Origin: Longispora sp047121295 | GTDB lineage: Bacteria; Actinomycetota; Actinomycetes; Mycobacteriales; Micromonosporaceae | NCBI RefSeq assembly: GCF_047121295.1 | Contig: NZ_CP139447.1 | Span: 7,515,412 to 7,579,411 of the forward strand | Length of the DNA stretch: 64,000 bases | Reading direction: 5' to 3' | In this document: positions 32,914 to 44,463 of the stretch, piece after piece | Numbering within the stretch: position 1 is the first letter of the stretch | Layout of the letters: the number at the start of each line of letters is the position of its first letter | Program-made: the position numbers and the translations under genes | The notes under the pieces: generated by a model | The model's input: the letters and a program-made list of their open reading frames with translations, nothing else | Databases searched by the model: none | What the model was told of the DNA's origin: nothing

Positions 32914-34080
32914 CTAGGCCCCCGTGATGGCCGCCAATGCCTCGTCGATGTCGTCTGTGACGTGCACGAGGTGCGACTGGTCCCCGCCCGGAGCGCCCGT
33001 GAGCAGGGTGCGGAGCAGCGCGGGAGCCGGCACGTCCTCGGTCCAGTAGCGGGCGCCGAGGAACACGAACGGGCCACTGGTGCCGTCGGTGGCATAGAAG
33101 GTCTTCGTCGCGGCCTGGAACACCTCCTGCACGGTGCCGGCCTTACCCTCCGCGAACACGATGCCGCCCCGGGCGAGCCGGAGAATGATGTCCTCGCGCA
33201 ACGCGTTACTGAAATACTTGGCGATCTTGGCCGCGAAGAGATTCGCCGGCTCGTGGCCGTACAACCAGGTGGGAATGGCCAGTCCGCCGGCGAACTCGCG
33301 AAGCCCGGAGGCCGAATTTGCCGAGGAGCTGAGCGAGCCGGATGGCACAGCCGGAAATTTCGCGCGAAGATCAAGCGCCTTTTTCGTGTACTCCTCGTGA
33401 GCCCGGAAATCCGGCGCCGTCGCCAACTCGTCCACGGCCTCCGACAGCGCGTCGCCGTCGGGCAGGTACGCCCCCAGGTTCGCCGCCTCCATCACGCCGG
33501 GGCCGCCGCCGGTGACCACGAGCGCGCCGACGCCGGTGAGCCGGTGGCTGATCTCGGCGGCCTGCCGGTACCCCCGTGATCCGCGCGGCTCGGCGTGCCC
33601 GCCCATGATGCCCACCACGGGGCCGCCCGGGTGCAGGTGCCGCCACTCGGCCATGGCCTCCTCGAGCGCGTCGTCGATGCCGGCGTCGTGCAGCCGCTGG
33701 GCGATCGCCGTGCGCACGTCGGGGGTCGCGCCGCCCTGCTTGACGAAGTGCCGGTAGACGACCGTGTCGTACATGCCCTCGAAGCCGGCCCGGGCGAACC
33801 CGGCGGCGAGGTCGTCGGCCGAGTACAACCCGGCGGGGTGGGTGGAGAACGGCGCGTCCGGGAACGGCGGGATGACGGCGGCGCCGCGGCGGACCAGGGC
33901 GGCCTCGGTGTCGCGGTCCCGGAAGTGGCAGCCGACGAACAGGGTGTCGGCGAGCGCGACCCGGGCCAGGTCGACGCCGGACAGGTCCAGACCCTGCAGG
34001 GTGAGGCCGGACAGGCTGCCGCGCTCGACGTGCGGGGCCAGCTCGGCCAGGGTTTCGATCTCATCGGGGCTGTAGGCCAT
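32914..34080 (-). CDS. LOG-family (Rossmann-fold) protein with pentapeptide-like N-terminus
   Basis: A 388-residue protein. The N-terminal 60 residues contain LSGLTLQGLDLSGVDLARVA and LADTLFVG, a short pentapeptide-repeat-like stretch. The LOG domain follows: VVGIMGGHAEPRG, VVTGGGPGVMEAANLGAYLP, and GGIVFAEGKAGTVQEVFQA, which corresponds to the PGGxGTxxE motif in altered form (EGKAGTVQE). LOG proteins hydrolyse nucleotide 5'-monophosphates of the cytokinin type. The altered motif makes enzymatic activity uncertain. ATG at 34080. Monocistronic, with terminators on both sides. Confidence 0.78.
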   Translation of the reverse strand: MAYSPDEIETLAELAPHVERGSLSGLTLQGLDLSGVDLARVALADTLFVGCHFRDRDTEAALVRRGAAVIPPFPDAPFSTHPAGLYSADDLAAGFARAGFEGMYDTVVYRHFVKQGGATPDVRTAIAQRLHDAGIDDALEEAMAEWRHLHPGGPVVGIMGGHAEPRGSRGYRQAAEISHRLTGVGALVVTGGGPGVMEAANLGAYLPDGDALSEAVDELATAPDFRAHEEYTKKALDLRAKFPAVPSGSLSSSANSASGLREFAGGLAIPTWLYGHEPANLFAAKIAKYFSNALREDIILRLARGGIVFAEGKAGTVQEVFQAATKTFYATDGTSGPFVFLGARYWTEDVPAPALLRTLLTGAPGGDQSHLVHVTDDIDEALAAITGA

Positions 34081-34127
34081 GGGGACAATCATCCTGGCGG
34101 GCCGGTGGACCGAACAAGACAGGACCC

Positions 34128-34165
34128 GACAACGGCCGGGCCGGATCACCTGCCCGGCCGTTGTC
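34128..34165. terminator. Terminator after the sigma factor/partner operon
   Basis: GACAACGGCCGGGC at 34128-34141 pairs perfectly with GCCCGGCCGTTGTC at 34152-34165 around a 10-nt loop, 15 bp past the stop of the minus-strand membrane partner gene. Confidence 0.78.
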
Positions 34166-34180
34166 CCGCCCGGCGATCCG

Positions 34181-35029
34181 TCAGCAGGTCCCGGTTGCCG
34201 CGCACATCCGGGCCGCCGCCTTTGCCGCCATCGCGCGGTGGCCCCCTGGCAGGGTGACGATCTCGGCGACCAGGTCACCGACCCGGACCAGGACATGGGT
34301 CGAGCTGTTCACCTCGCTGCTGGTTCGTCGCACCACCGTGATCAGCAGGGACTCGTCACCGGCGAATCCCGAGTCGACGGTCGTCACGGTCAGGTTGTCG
34401 GAGGAGGCGCACTTGGCGGCCCATTGCCGCCAGTACTCCATCTGCCGGCTGCCGAACTCGGGCTCCAACTCGACCTTCTCGAACACCGCGTCACTGTTCG
34501 CCCCCGAACCCTTGACGAATCCCCGGTCCCGCCTGATGTTCTGCCCCGCGTGTGGCCATTCCGTGCCCGCGTGGCAGAACTGGGTCCAGAAGCCGAGCAC
34601 CCAGTCCCCCGAACCCTGGTTGTCGTCCGGGTACTGCCGGAAGCCCGGCCCGACGTCGGCGAGGGTGAGCAGGGCCGAGTCCGGGATCTCGGTGAGGCGG
34701 TGCGTGACGGTGGCGCTCGGCGAAGGCTCGACCGACGGGGACGGTCCGCCCGCCGTCGGGCTGGGGACGGCCGGGCTCGGGGTCACGGCCGGCGGCGCGG
34801 GCGGCGTGTTCGCGCGCCCGGTGCCGAACGCCACGCCCACCCCGCCGAGCACGGCCAGCACCACGGCGGCGGCCACCATCGCGGTCCGCCTGCGGGTCCG
34901 GCGCACCCCGGCGGCCTCGACGCTGGCCACGGACGGCGGCACGAACGCGCCCGGGGCGGTGTCCCGGAAGGCGAGCAGGGCGGGCAGCGCGGCCAGCTCC
35001 TGGTCGTGGTCCGGAGTCTGGTCAGCCAT
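34181..35029 (-). CDS. Membrane partner of the ECF sigma factor (probable anti-sigma factor)
   Basis: A 282-residue protein with a cytoplasmic N-terminus of about 45 residues, one membrane helix (TAMVAAAVVLAVLGGVGVAF, about 48-68), a Pro/Ser/Thr linker and an extracytoplasmic domain containing cysteines (FCHAG, KCASS and the final CAATGTC). Its start overlaps the sigma factor gene by 8 bp. That arrangement is typical of an anti-sigma factor, but the zinc-binding HxxxCxxC motif of ZAS proteins is absent from the short cytoplasmic part. It could instead be a surface sensor or effector of the same operon. Confidence 0.65.
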   Translation of the reverse strand: MADQTPDHDQELAALPALLAFRDTAPGAFVPPSVASVEAAGVRRTRRRTAMVAAAVVLAVLGGVGVAFGTGRANTPPAPPAVTPSPAVPSPTAGGPSPSVEPSPSATVTHRLTEIPDSALLTLADVGPGFRQYPDDNQGSGDWVLGFWTQFCHAGTEWPHAGQNIRRDRGFVKGSGANSDAVFEKVELEPEFGSRQMEYWRQWAAKCASSDNLTVTTVDSGFAGDESLLITVVRRTSSEVNSSTHVLVRVGDLVAEIVTLPGGHRAMAAKAAARMCAATGTC

Positions 35030-35579
35030 GGTTCACGCCCTTCGGGTGGTCGGTCGCGGATTCGGCGAGCAGGTCGGCGAGCCGGGCCCGGCCCCGGTGC
35101 AGCCAGGACAGCACCGTGCTGCGCGGCGCGCCCAGTTCGAGCGCGATGTCGGCGACGGGGAGGTCGGCGATGTAGTGCAGGACGACGGCGCGGCGGTGCT
35201 TGTCGGACAGCTCGCGCAGGGCCGCGACCAGGGCGATGTTGTCCGGGCCGAGGGCCGCGACGGACTCGACCCGGTGCTGGCGACGCCGGAAGCGCGCGTC
35301 GGCCACCAGCCGCCGCCACCGGCTGGTGGCCAGGTTCCAGGCGACCCGGCGGACCCAGGCGACCGGGTCCTCGTAGGCGCTGACGGTCCGCCAGCGCTGC
35401 CACGCGCGGAGCAGCGCCTCCTGGACCACGTCCTCCGCCTCGGCGGGATCGCCCAGGTAGGCGCTCAGTTGTGCGGCCAGCCGCCCGTAGCAGGATGTGT
35501 AGAACTCGGCGAATTCCTCGGTACCGGGCGGCCCGCCCGGGTGGTGCCGTTGTGCAGGCGACGCGGGCTGATTCCGCAC
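35022..35579 (-). CDS. ECF (group IV) RNA polymerase sigma factor
   Basis: A 185-residue SigE-type ECF sigma factor. Region 2 reads EFAEFYTSCYGRLAAQLSAY, with DPAEAEDVVQEALLRAWQRW for -10 recognition at about residues 43-62. Region 4 is ALRELSDKHRRAVVLHYIAD followed by VADIALELGAPRSTVLSWLH at about 120-165. It carries no C-terminal extension. The start is GTG at 35579. The downstream membrane protein overlaps it by 8 bp and is probably its regulator. Targets cannot be inferred from this window. Confidence 0.9.
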   Translation of the reverse strand: MRNQPASPAQRHHPGGPPGTEEFAEFYTSCYGRLAAQLSAYLGDPAEAEDVVQEALLRAWQRWRTVSAYEDPVAWVRRVAWNLATSRWRRLVADARFRRRQHRVESVAALGPDNIALVAALRELSDKHRRAVVLHYIADLPVADIALELGAPRSTVLSWLHRGRARLADLLAESATDHPKGVNHG

Positions 35580-35668
35580 CGCCGCTCCCCTCGTGTGCCC
35601 GGCCGCGCCGCCGGTGGGCGCGGGTCATCACCCTAGACACGCCAGGGTGGGCACACTGATTGCGGAAG

Positions 35669-35848
35669 CTAGCCCTCGTAGTCCTCGTCGGGCACCGGGA
35701 CGGCCTGGGCCTGCTCGATCGCGTCGGCCTCCGGGGTCTCGATCCCGATCACCGGCTCCTCCTCGGGAAGCGTCTCCGCCTCGAGGGACTCCTCCAACGC
35801 GTCGGACTCCTCCAGCGCGTCGAGATCGGAGATTTCGTCACGGGCCAT
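35669..35848 (-). CDS. Small acidic protein
   Basis: A 59-residue, strongly acidic protein: MARDEISDLDALEESDALEE, then SLEAETLPEEEPVIGIETPE, ending in VPVPDEDYEG. It has no predicted membrane segment or known motif. The ATG at 35848 is the only sensible start, and the coding sense is supported by consistent composition and a divergent fba gene 105 bp away. Function unknown; it may be disordered. Confidence 0.6.
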   Translation of the reverse strand: MARDEISDLDALEESDALEESLEAETLPEEEPVIGIETPEADAIEQAQAVPVPDEDYEG

Positions 35849-35953
35849 ATGCCCACAGTACGGGCCGAGCGCGACGGCGGGGTGGCACTGCGGAATACTC
35901 CGGGTGGAGGGACAGCGCGGTCTCGCGTTTCGATCTAGACAAAAGGAGCAGTA

Positions 35954-36979
<1,026 letters not shown>

Positions 36980-36988
36980 CACCCTCCC

Positions 36989-37022
36989 GAAGAGGCGCCG
37001 GTCGGCCGACCGGCGCCTCTTC
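36989..37022 (+). terminator. fba terminator
   Basis: GAAGAGGCGCCGGTCGG at 36989-37005 is followed directly by its exact complement to 37022, a 34-bp perfect palindrome. It lies 10 bp past the fba stop. Confidence 0.88.
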
Positions 37023-37134
37023 GCATGCCCGGCCGGCGCCTTTTCGGATGTCCTGTCCGGGTCCACGTGGATGGATGTGACGGCGGTCGCACGCCCTCGC
37101 GGGCGCCCGGGAAGCCCCGGGTAACCTCGGGGGC

Positions 37135-37860
37135 GTGAACCTCGCAGACAAGACTCAGGCCGCGCTCGACGGCCTCGGATTCAACCCGCTCAACGCGAAG
37201 GACTGGCTGAACGCCATGGGCCCGTTCGCCATGATCGGGGTCTGGTTCATCATGTTCGCCGAAACCGGCCTCCTGGTCGGCTTCTTCCTGCCGGGCGACT
37301 CGCTGCTGTTCCTCGCCGGGGTGGCCTCCTCGGACGTGGCGCTGGAGATCGTCGGCACCAAGATCTCGCTGGTCGGGCTGCTGATCGGCGCGCCGATCGC
37401 CGCGATCGTGGGCGCGCAGCTCGGCCACCACCTGGGCGCGCGGTACGGGCGGAAGCTGTTCGAGAACCAGAAGTCGCGGCTGTTCCAGAAGCTGTTCAAG
37501 CCGGAGTACATCGAGAAGGCCGAGCACTACTTCACCAAGTTCGGCCCGAGCAAGGCCGTGGTGCTGGCCCGGTTCATCCCCATCGTGCGCACCGTGCTCA
37601 ACCCGGTGGCCGGGATCCTGGGCATGCCGGCGAAGCAGTTCTTCGTGTGGAACGTGGTCGGCGGCGTCCTGTGGACCGACGGCATCATCCTCGGCGGCCA
37701 CTTCCTCGCCAAGCAGATCCTCGACAGCATCGGCGTCGAGAACGTCGACAAGTACATCCTGCCGTTCATCTTGGTGATTGTGTTGATCTCGATGATTCCG
37801 ATCTTCATCGAGATCTTCCGGAACCTGCGCGAGCGCAAGCGCGCCAAGGCGAATATCTAG
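37135..37860 (+). CDS. DedA-family membrane protein
   Basis: A 241-residue SNARE-associated/DedA (VTT-domain) protein. The N-terminal membrane part has FAETGLLVGFFLPGDSLLFL, the conserved GAQLGHHLGARYGRKLF segment, and FGPSKAVVLARFIPIVRTVL with the functionally important arginine and proline. ILGMPAKQFFVWNVVGGVLW follows, and the C-terminus is a final helix plus a basic tail (RERKRAKANI). DedA proteins are lipid scramblases or undecaprenyl-phosphate/phosphatidylethanolamine transporters in several bacteria. GTG start at 37135. Ends in a strong terminator. Confidence 0.92.
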   Translation: MNLADKTQAALDGLGFNPLNAKDWLNAMGPFAMIGVWFIMFAETGLLVGFFLPGDSLLFLAGVASSDVALEIVGTKISLVGLLIGAPIAAIVGAQLGHHLGARYGRKLFENQKSRLFQKLFKPEYIEKAEHYFTKFGPSKAVVLARFIPIVRTVLNPVAGILGMPAKQFFVWNVVGGVLWTDGIILGGHFLAKQILDSIGVENVDKYILPFILVIVLISMIPIFIEIFRNLRERKRAKANI

Positions 37861-37866
37861 TTAACG

Positions 37867-37904
37867 CGAAAGAGGGGCGCCCCGATCGGGGCGCCCCTCT
37901 TTCG
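37867..37904. terminator. Bidirectional terminator between dedA-like and arsR-like genes
   Basis: A perfect 38-bp palindrome: CGAAAGAGGGGCGCCCCGA at 37867-37885 followed immediately by its complement. It separates the convergent DedA and ArsR-type genes and has short A and T runs at its ends, so it should work both ways. Confidence 0.9.
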
Positions 37905-37915
37905 TATATCGAGGA

Positions 37916-38293
37916 CTAGCGGGTCTTGCGGCCGCCACGCTTGCGCGGCGGGGTCAGCAGCTCGGCGACAGCGCCGATCGCCGACGGCACCAGGCGGTAG
38001 AAGGCCCACACGCCGCGCTTCTCGCGCTCGAGGAGCTGGGCCTCGGTGAGGATGCGCAGGTGGTGGGAGACGGTCGGCTGGCTCAGGCCCAGGGGGGCGG
38101 TCAGGTCGCACACGCACGCCTCACCGTCCGGGGACGACTGGATCAGGCTCAGCAGGCGAAGCCGTGCCGGGTCGGCGAGCGCCTTCAGCACGCCAGCGAG
38201 GCGTTCGGCATCCGCACGGTCCAGAGGCTCGCCGGTGAGCGGCGACAGGTTGGGCATCATTTTCTCGGCCACGGCGGCACCCACGTGCTTCAT
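37916..38293 (-). CDS. ArsR-family transcriptional repressor
   Basis: A 125-residue winged-helix repressor. ADPARLRLLSLIQSSPDGEA, then the metal-site motif CVCDLTAPLGLSQPTVSHHL with two cysteines one residue apart at the start of the recognition region (the ArsR/CadC alpha-3 type). The C-terminus is basic (PPRKRGGRKTR). Metal or metalloid sensing (arsenite or cadmium) is inferred from the CVC pair. No transporter or arsenate reductase gene adjoins it, so its targets are elsewhere. An AT-rich operator-like palindrome lies just upstream. Confidence 0.88.
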   Translation of the reverse strand: MKHVGAAVAEKMMPNLSPLTGEPLDRADAERLAGVLKALADPARLRLLSLIQSSPDGEACVCDLTAPLGLSQPTVSHHLRILTEAQLLEREKRGVWAFYRLVPSAIGAVAELLTPPRKRGGRKTR

Positions 38294-38308
38294 CCTTCCA
38301 ACACTACT

Positions 38309-38331
38309 ATCGATTTGAATAGATATTCACA
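38309..38331. promoter_or_regulatory. ArsR-type operator
   Basis: An AT-rich island in GC-rich sequence contains ATCGAT at 38311-38316 and the palindrome GAATAGATATTC at 38319-38330, starting 16 bp upstream of the arsR-like ATG. ArsR-family operators are usually AT-rich dyads in this position. Confidence 0.5.
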
Positions 38332-38496
38332 AATCCAGATCAGCGGCTTCTCGTATGAGAATGCCACGCTGAGCGGTCATCGACCCTGTGTGTCGCCTCA
38401 CGCTCACCTAGAGAGCTAACGACTGTCGGCCGATAGGTTGACGGCCTACTCACAGGAAACATCGTAAACCACCGATCTGGGTCGAGCCCATCCGGA

Positions 38497-39024
38497 TCAG
38501 GACAATCCAAGATCTTTCAGGGTGTACGCGGCCCGACAGTCCAGCCCGGCCGCCCGGATCGTGTCCCCGGCACCGCGGTCCACAATCAAGGCGACGCCAG
38601 CCACGACTCCGCCGGCCTCACGGACACCCTCCACGGCGGTCAGCGGGCTGCCGCCGGTCGTCGAGACGTCCTCGACCACCAGCACCCGCTTCCCGGCGAC
38701 ACTCGGGCCCTCGATGCGCTGCTGCATCCCGTGCGCCTTCGCCGCCTTGCGGACCACGAACGCGTCGATCGGCCGACCGGGCGCGTGCATGACGGCGCCC
38801 GCCACCGGGTCGGCGCCCAGGGTCAGGCCACCGACGGCGGCGTAGTCCCAGTCGGACGTCAGATCGCGCAGGACGCGGCCCACCAACGGGGCCGCCGCGT
38901 GGTGCAGGGAGATGCGGCGCAGGTCCAGGTAGTAGTCCGCCTCCAGTCCGGAGGAGAGCACCACCTTGCCGTGCACGACGGCCAATTCCTTGATCAGCTG
39001 AAGAAGGTCGTCACGGTCGGTCAT
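38497..39024 (-). CDS. pyrE: Orotate phosphoribosyltransferase
   Basis: Joins orotate to PRPP to give OMP in pyrimidine synthesis. The 175-residue protein has the PRPP-binding loop VLVVEDVSTTGGSPLTAVEG at about residues 112-131 and the catalytic-loop lysines in VVRKAAKAHGM. YYLDLRRISLHHAAAPL is the N-terminal orotate region. ATG at 39024. It is 10 bp downstream of an SDR gene on the same strand, so the two may share a transcript, though no functional link is obvious. Confidence 0.95.
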   Translation of the reverse strand: MTDRDDLLQLIKELAVVHGKVVLSSGLEADYYLDLRRISLHHAAAPLVGRVLRDLTSDWDYAAVGGLTLGADPVAGAVMHAPGRPIDAFVVRKAAKAHGMQQRIEGPSVAGKRVLVVEDVSTTGGSPLTAVEGVREAGGVVAGVALIVDRGAGDTIRAAGLDCRAAYTLKDLGLS

Positions 39025-39034
39025 AGTGATGAGC

Positions 39035-39823
39035 TTACGTACCTGCGTCGCGCGACTTTCCCCGGGTGTCCCCTGCCAGGCGATACATGAGGGTCGACGG
39101 CAGGTGGCGCAGCAGGAACACCGACACCTTGTACTTCACGCTCGGTATCGACACCAGCTTGCCGCGCCGGAAATCCCGCAGTCCGTCGCGGACCACCTGC
39201 TCCGCCGAGAGCCATGACCACGACGGCTGGCCCTTCTTCGAGATGCCCGCCCGGTCGTGGAACTCGGTGTGGGTGAAACCGGGGCACAACGACATGACCC
39301 TGACGCCCCGCTTGCGGACCGACAGCGCGATCGACTGGCTGAAGTTGGTGACCCACGCCTTCGAGGACGAGTACGTCGAGCCCGGGGCCAGCACCCCGAA
39401 GCCGGCCACCGACGACACGTTGATGACGCCGCCGGAGCCCTGGGCCACCATGTGCGGGAGGGCCGCGTGGGTCAGCCGCAGCACGGCCTCGACATTGAGC
39501 CGGAGCAGGCGGCGCTCGTCGGCGTAGTCCACCTTGACGAACGCGGTGTTCAACCCGATCCCGGCATTGTTGACCAGCAGGTCCACGCCCTCGGCGAGCC
39601 GGTCGGCCACGATGGAACTGCCCGACTCCTCGGCCAGGTCGGCCGGCAGCACATCGACCGCGCGGCCGTACCTCGCCCGCAGTTCCCCGGCGAAGGACTC
39701 CAGGCGGGCCGCGTCGCGGGCCACGAGCACCAGGTCGTAGCCGTCGTTGGCGAGCTGGCGCGCGAACTCCGCGCCGATGCCGGCGGTAGCGCCGGTGATG
39801 AGAGCGGTGGGCACGCTGCTCAA
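39035..39823 (-). CDS. Short-chain dehydrogenase/reductase
   Basis: A 262-residue classical SDR. TGATAGIGAEFARQLA is the cofactor motif (TGxxxGIG, residues 10-17), NNAGIG follows at about residue 86, and the catalytic serine and YxxxK appear as INVSSVAGFGVLAPGSTYSS SKAW in compressed form (Y-S-S-S-K). The C-terminal third (SVFLLRHLPSTLMYRLAGD) suggests membrane association, as in steroid- or ketoacyl-type reductases. Substrate unknown. Located between a membrane protein and pyrE on the same strand. Confidence 0.88.
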   Translation of the reverse strand: MSSVPTALITGATAGIGAEFARQLANDGYDLVLVARDAARLESFAGELRARYGRAVDVLPADLAEESGSSIVADRLAEGVDLLVNNAGIGLNTAFVKVDYADERRLLRLNVEAVLRLTHAALPHMVAQGSGGVINVSSVAGFGVLAPGSTYSSSKAWVTNFSQSIALSVRKRGVRVMSLCPGFTHTEFHDRAGISKKGQPSWSWLSAEQVVRDGLRDFRRGKLVSIPSVKYKVSVFLLRHLPSTLMYRLAGDTRGKSRDAGT

Positions 39824-39848
39824 GGTAGCGTGCCCACCGTCGTTTGTC

Positions 39849-40451
39849 TTAGAACTGCTCGGTCGGGGGGACCCACTCCGCGACGGGCTTGCGGAAGTAG
39901 GCGTTCGCCGCCGGCAGGGCCAGCATGATGATCGCCGCGAGCAGCGAGATCGCGATCAGCGCCTGGACGGTCACGCTCACCGGCACGAGCCAACCGGGCT
40001 GGGCGTCGAGCATCTTCGTGTACGCGTCACGCTGGGCGCCCTCGGGGATCGAGTCCTTCAGCGCGCTCTGCAGGCCCACCGAGCCCGCGCCGCAGATGCA
40101 GCACAGCGACGCGATACCGGCGAACACCCAGGTCAGGATGCGGGCGACCTGCTTGCCCTGCGAGGTGTAGAACGCCAGCGCGACGAAGCCGAGCGCGATG
40201 ACGGCGTTGATGACGACGCCGACGACGCCGCCGATCTGCTGGAAGTTCTTCATGGCGCCGCCGCCGCCGGGAATCGTCTTGTAGTACTCGTCGGTGGCGG
40301 CCTTGAACTCCTCGTTCTGGCCGACGAGGGAGACCACGGCGTAGATGAGGATCAGGACGGCGACGACGGCCAACAGTCCGGACGCGGCCGTGACGACACT
40401 GGGCCGCTGACGCGCGGCGGGGGCCGGCGGCTGCGAAGGAAACTGAGTCAT
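39849..40451 (-). CDS. Four-helix membrane protein of unknown function
   Basis: A 200-residue protein with a proline-rich N-terminus (FPSQPPAPAARQRPS) and about four membrane helices (for example VVTAASGLLAVVAVLILIYA and the last, ALIAISLLAAIIMLALPAAN). A cluster of cysteines occurs in the third helix (ASLCCICGAGSVG). Such proteins are frequent in actinobacteria and have no known function. It is 25 bp upstream of the SDR gene and could share a transcript with it. ATG at 40451. Confidence 0.65.
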   Translation of the reverse strand: MTQFPSQPPAPAARQRPSVVTAASGLLAVVAVLILIYAVVSLVGQNEEFKAATDEYYKTIPGGGGAMKNFQQIGGVVGVVINAVIALGFVALAFYTSQGKQVARILTWVFAGIASLCCICGAGSVGLQSALKDSIPEGAQRDAYTKMLDAQPGWLVPVSVTVQALIAISLLAAIIMLALPAANAYFRKPVAEWVPPTEQF

Positions 40452-40529
40452 AGCTGAACGGTAAAGGACTCGTACGGCAGATGGGTCCCGCTGGGGAAGG
40501 AGACGGTCTCCTTCCCCAGCAGTAGGGCG

Positions 40530-43115
<2,586 letters not shown>

Positions 43116-43119
43116 GGGG

Positions 43120-43138
43120 TTGAGCGTACCCGACTCAA
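43120..43138. promoter_or_regulatory. HAIR (HspR-binding) element of clpB
   Basis: TTGAGC-GTACCCG-ACTCAA matches the HspR inverted repeat TTGAGT-N7-ACTCAA at 11 of 12 arm positions with the exact spacer. It ends 4 bp before the clpB start codon. Confidence 0.85.
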
Positions 43139-43182
43139 CTCTGCCTGGCTAAGGGCTCGCGCCGGAGCACTAGGGTGAAGCC

Positions 43183-43932
43183 ATGTCGACCTGTCTGGTT
43201 ACCGGCGCGGGCCGTGGCATCGGCCGCGCCGTCGCCGTCGCGCTGTCCGCCGCCGGGCACAGCGTCGCGCTCACCGCGCGCAACGCCGCCGAGCTGGCCG
43301 AGACCGCCGCGCTCTGCCCGGGGCCGACGCTGGTGATCCCGGCGGACATCACGGCCGCCGACGGCGTGGACGGCCTGTTCGCGCAGGTCGAAAAGGAGTT
43401 CGGCCCGGTCGGGATCCTGGTCGCCAACGCCGGCGGGGCCTCCTCCTCGCCCCTGGCGAAGATCACCGACGAGGACTGGCAGTCGATGCTCGACCTCAAC
43501 CTGACCGCGCCGTTCCGGTGCGTCCGGCGGGCGGTCCCGGCCATGGTCGACGGCGGGTACGGCCGGATCGTCGTGATCGCCTCCGTCGCGAGCAAGGTGG
43601 GCGAGCCCTACATCGCGGCGTACACGGCGGCCAAGCACGGGGTGCTCGGCCTCGTCCGGTCGGCCGCCGCCGAGCTGGCCAGGACCGGGGTGACCGTGAA
43701 CGCGGTGTGCCCCGGGTACGTGGACACCCCGATGACCGACCAGTCGGTGGCCGGGATCGTGGCGAAGACCGGGCGCTCGGCGGAGGAGGCGCGGCAGCTC
43801 CTCGCCCGCAAGCAGCCGACGGGGAAGCTGATCACGGTGGAGGAGGTGACGGCCGCGGTGCTGTACTGCGTGGCGAACGGGGCCGTGACCGGGCAGGCGC
43901 TGAATGTGGACGGCGGGGCGGTGCAGTCGTAG
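43183..43932 (+). CDS. Short-chain dehydrogenase/reductase (PhaB/FabG-like)
   Basis: A 249-residue SDR. It begins STCLVTGAGRGIGRAVAVAL with the TGxxxGIG motif, has VANAGG, the catalytic serine in VIASVASKVGEP, and YTAAKHG with Tyr and Lys of YxxxK. The PGYVDTPMTD segment after the active site is typical of 3-ketoacyl or hydroxyacyl-CoA reductases. It is divergent from clpB and could be affected by the same upstream region. Substrate unknown. Ends with a 17-bp-stem terminator. Confidence 0.88.
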   Translation: MSTCLVTGAGRGIGRAVAVALSAAGHSVALTARNAAELAETAALCPGPTLVIPADITAADGVDGLFAQVEKEFGPVGILVANAGGASSSPLAKITDEDWQSMLDLNLTAPFRCVRRAVPAMVDGGYGRIVVIASVASKVGEPYIAAYTAAKHGVLGLVRSAAAELARTGVTVNAVCPGYVDTPMTDQSVAGIVAKTGRSAEEARQLLARKQPTGKLITVEEVTAAVLYCVANGAVTGQALNVDGGAVQS

Positions 43933-43980
43933 GTTTCGCCGTGGGCGGCGTGTGAGGCCGCAGGCTGGGCCGACTGGCAG

Positions 43981-44018
43981 GCCGTGGGCGGCGCGCCGCC
44001 AGGCGCGCCGCCCACGGC
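43981..44018. terminator. Bidirectional terminator
   Basis: GCCGTGGGCGGCGCGCC at 43981-43997 pairs perfectly with GGCGCGCCGCCCACGGC at 44002-44018 around the tetraloop GCCA. It lies between the convergent SDR and RidA-like genes. Confidence 0.9.
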
Positions 44019-44024
44019 ACCCCG

Positions 44025-44411
44025 CTACAGAACGGCGATGCCCTCGATCTCCACCAGGGCTTCGGCGTCCCACAGCCGCGCGATGCCGATCCCGGCCGCC
44101 GCCGGGTACTCCTGGCCGGCGAGCCGCTTCCACACCCGGCCGAGCTCGCGCGCGTTCGCCCGGTAGTCCTCGACGTCCACGATGTAGATCGTCACCTTCG
44201 CCAACTGGTCGGGCCGGCCGCCGGCGGCGGCCAACGCGGTGAGCAGGTTGCCGAGCGCCTGCTCGAACTGCTCGACGATCCCGCCCGGCACGATCTGGCC
44301 GTCCTTGTCGAGGGCGGTCTGCCCGGCCAGGAAGACCATCGTGCCGGTGCCGACCACGGCGTGCGCGAACCCGCTCGGCGCGGCCAGCTCCGCTGGATTG
44401 ATGCGTTTCAC
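44025..44411 (-). CDS. RidA (YjgF/YER057c) family protein
   Basis: A 128-residue protein of the RidA family, which hydrolyses reactive enamine/imine intermediates. Visible motifs are GTMVFLAGQTALDKDGQIVP, the EQALGNLLTALAAAGG helix, VTIYIVDVEDY and EIEGIAVL at the end. The Arg expected in the substrate site (R105 of E. coli RidA) may be represented by IGIARLWDAEALVEIEG. The start GTG at 44411 lies within a perfect parS-like palindrome. Biochemical role in this organism not determined. Confidence 0.85.
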   Translation of the reverse strand: MKRINPAELAAPSGFAHAVVGTGTMVFLAGQTALDKDGQIVPGGIVEQFEQALGNLLTALAAAGGRPDQLAKVTIYIVDVEDYRANARELGRVWKRLAGQEYPAAAGIGIARLWDAEALVEIEGIAVL

Positions 44412-44418
44412 GTGAAAC
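44405..44418. promoter_or_regulatory. parS-like ParB-binding site
   Basis: GTTTCACGTGAAAC is a perfect 14-bp palindrome identical to the core ParB-binding sequence used in Streptomyces and Bacillus chromosome segregation. It covers the GTG start codon of the RidA-family gene. parS sites cluster around the replication origin, so this suggests an origin-proximal chromosomal position. Confidence 0.82.
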
Positions 44419-44463
44419 CTTCCTCGCTGACCAACTGGCCCGGACTGCCTCCGACCAGGACTT

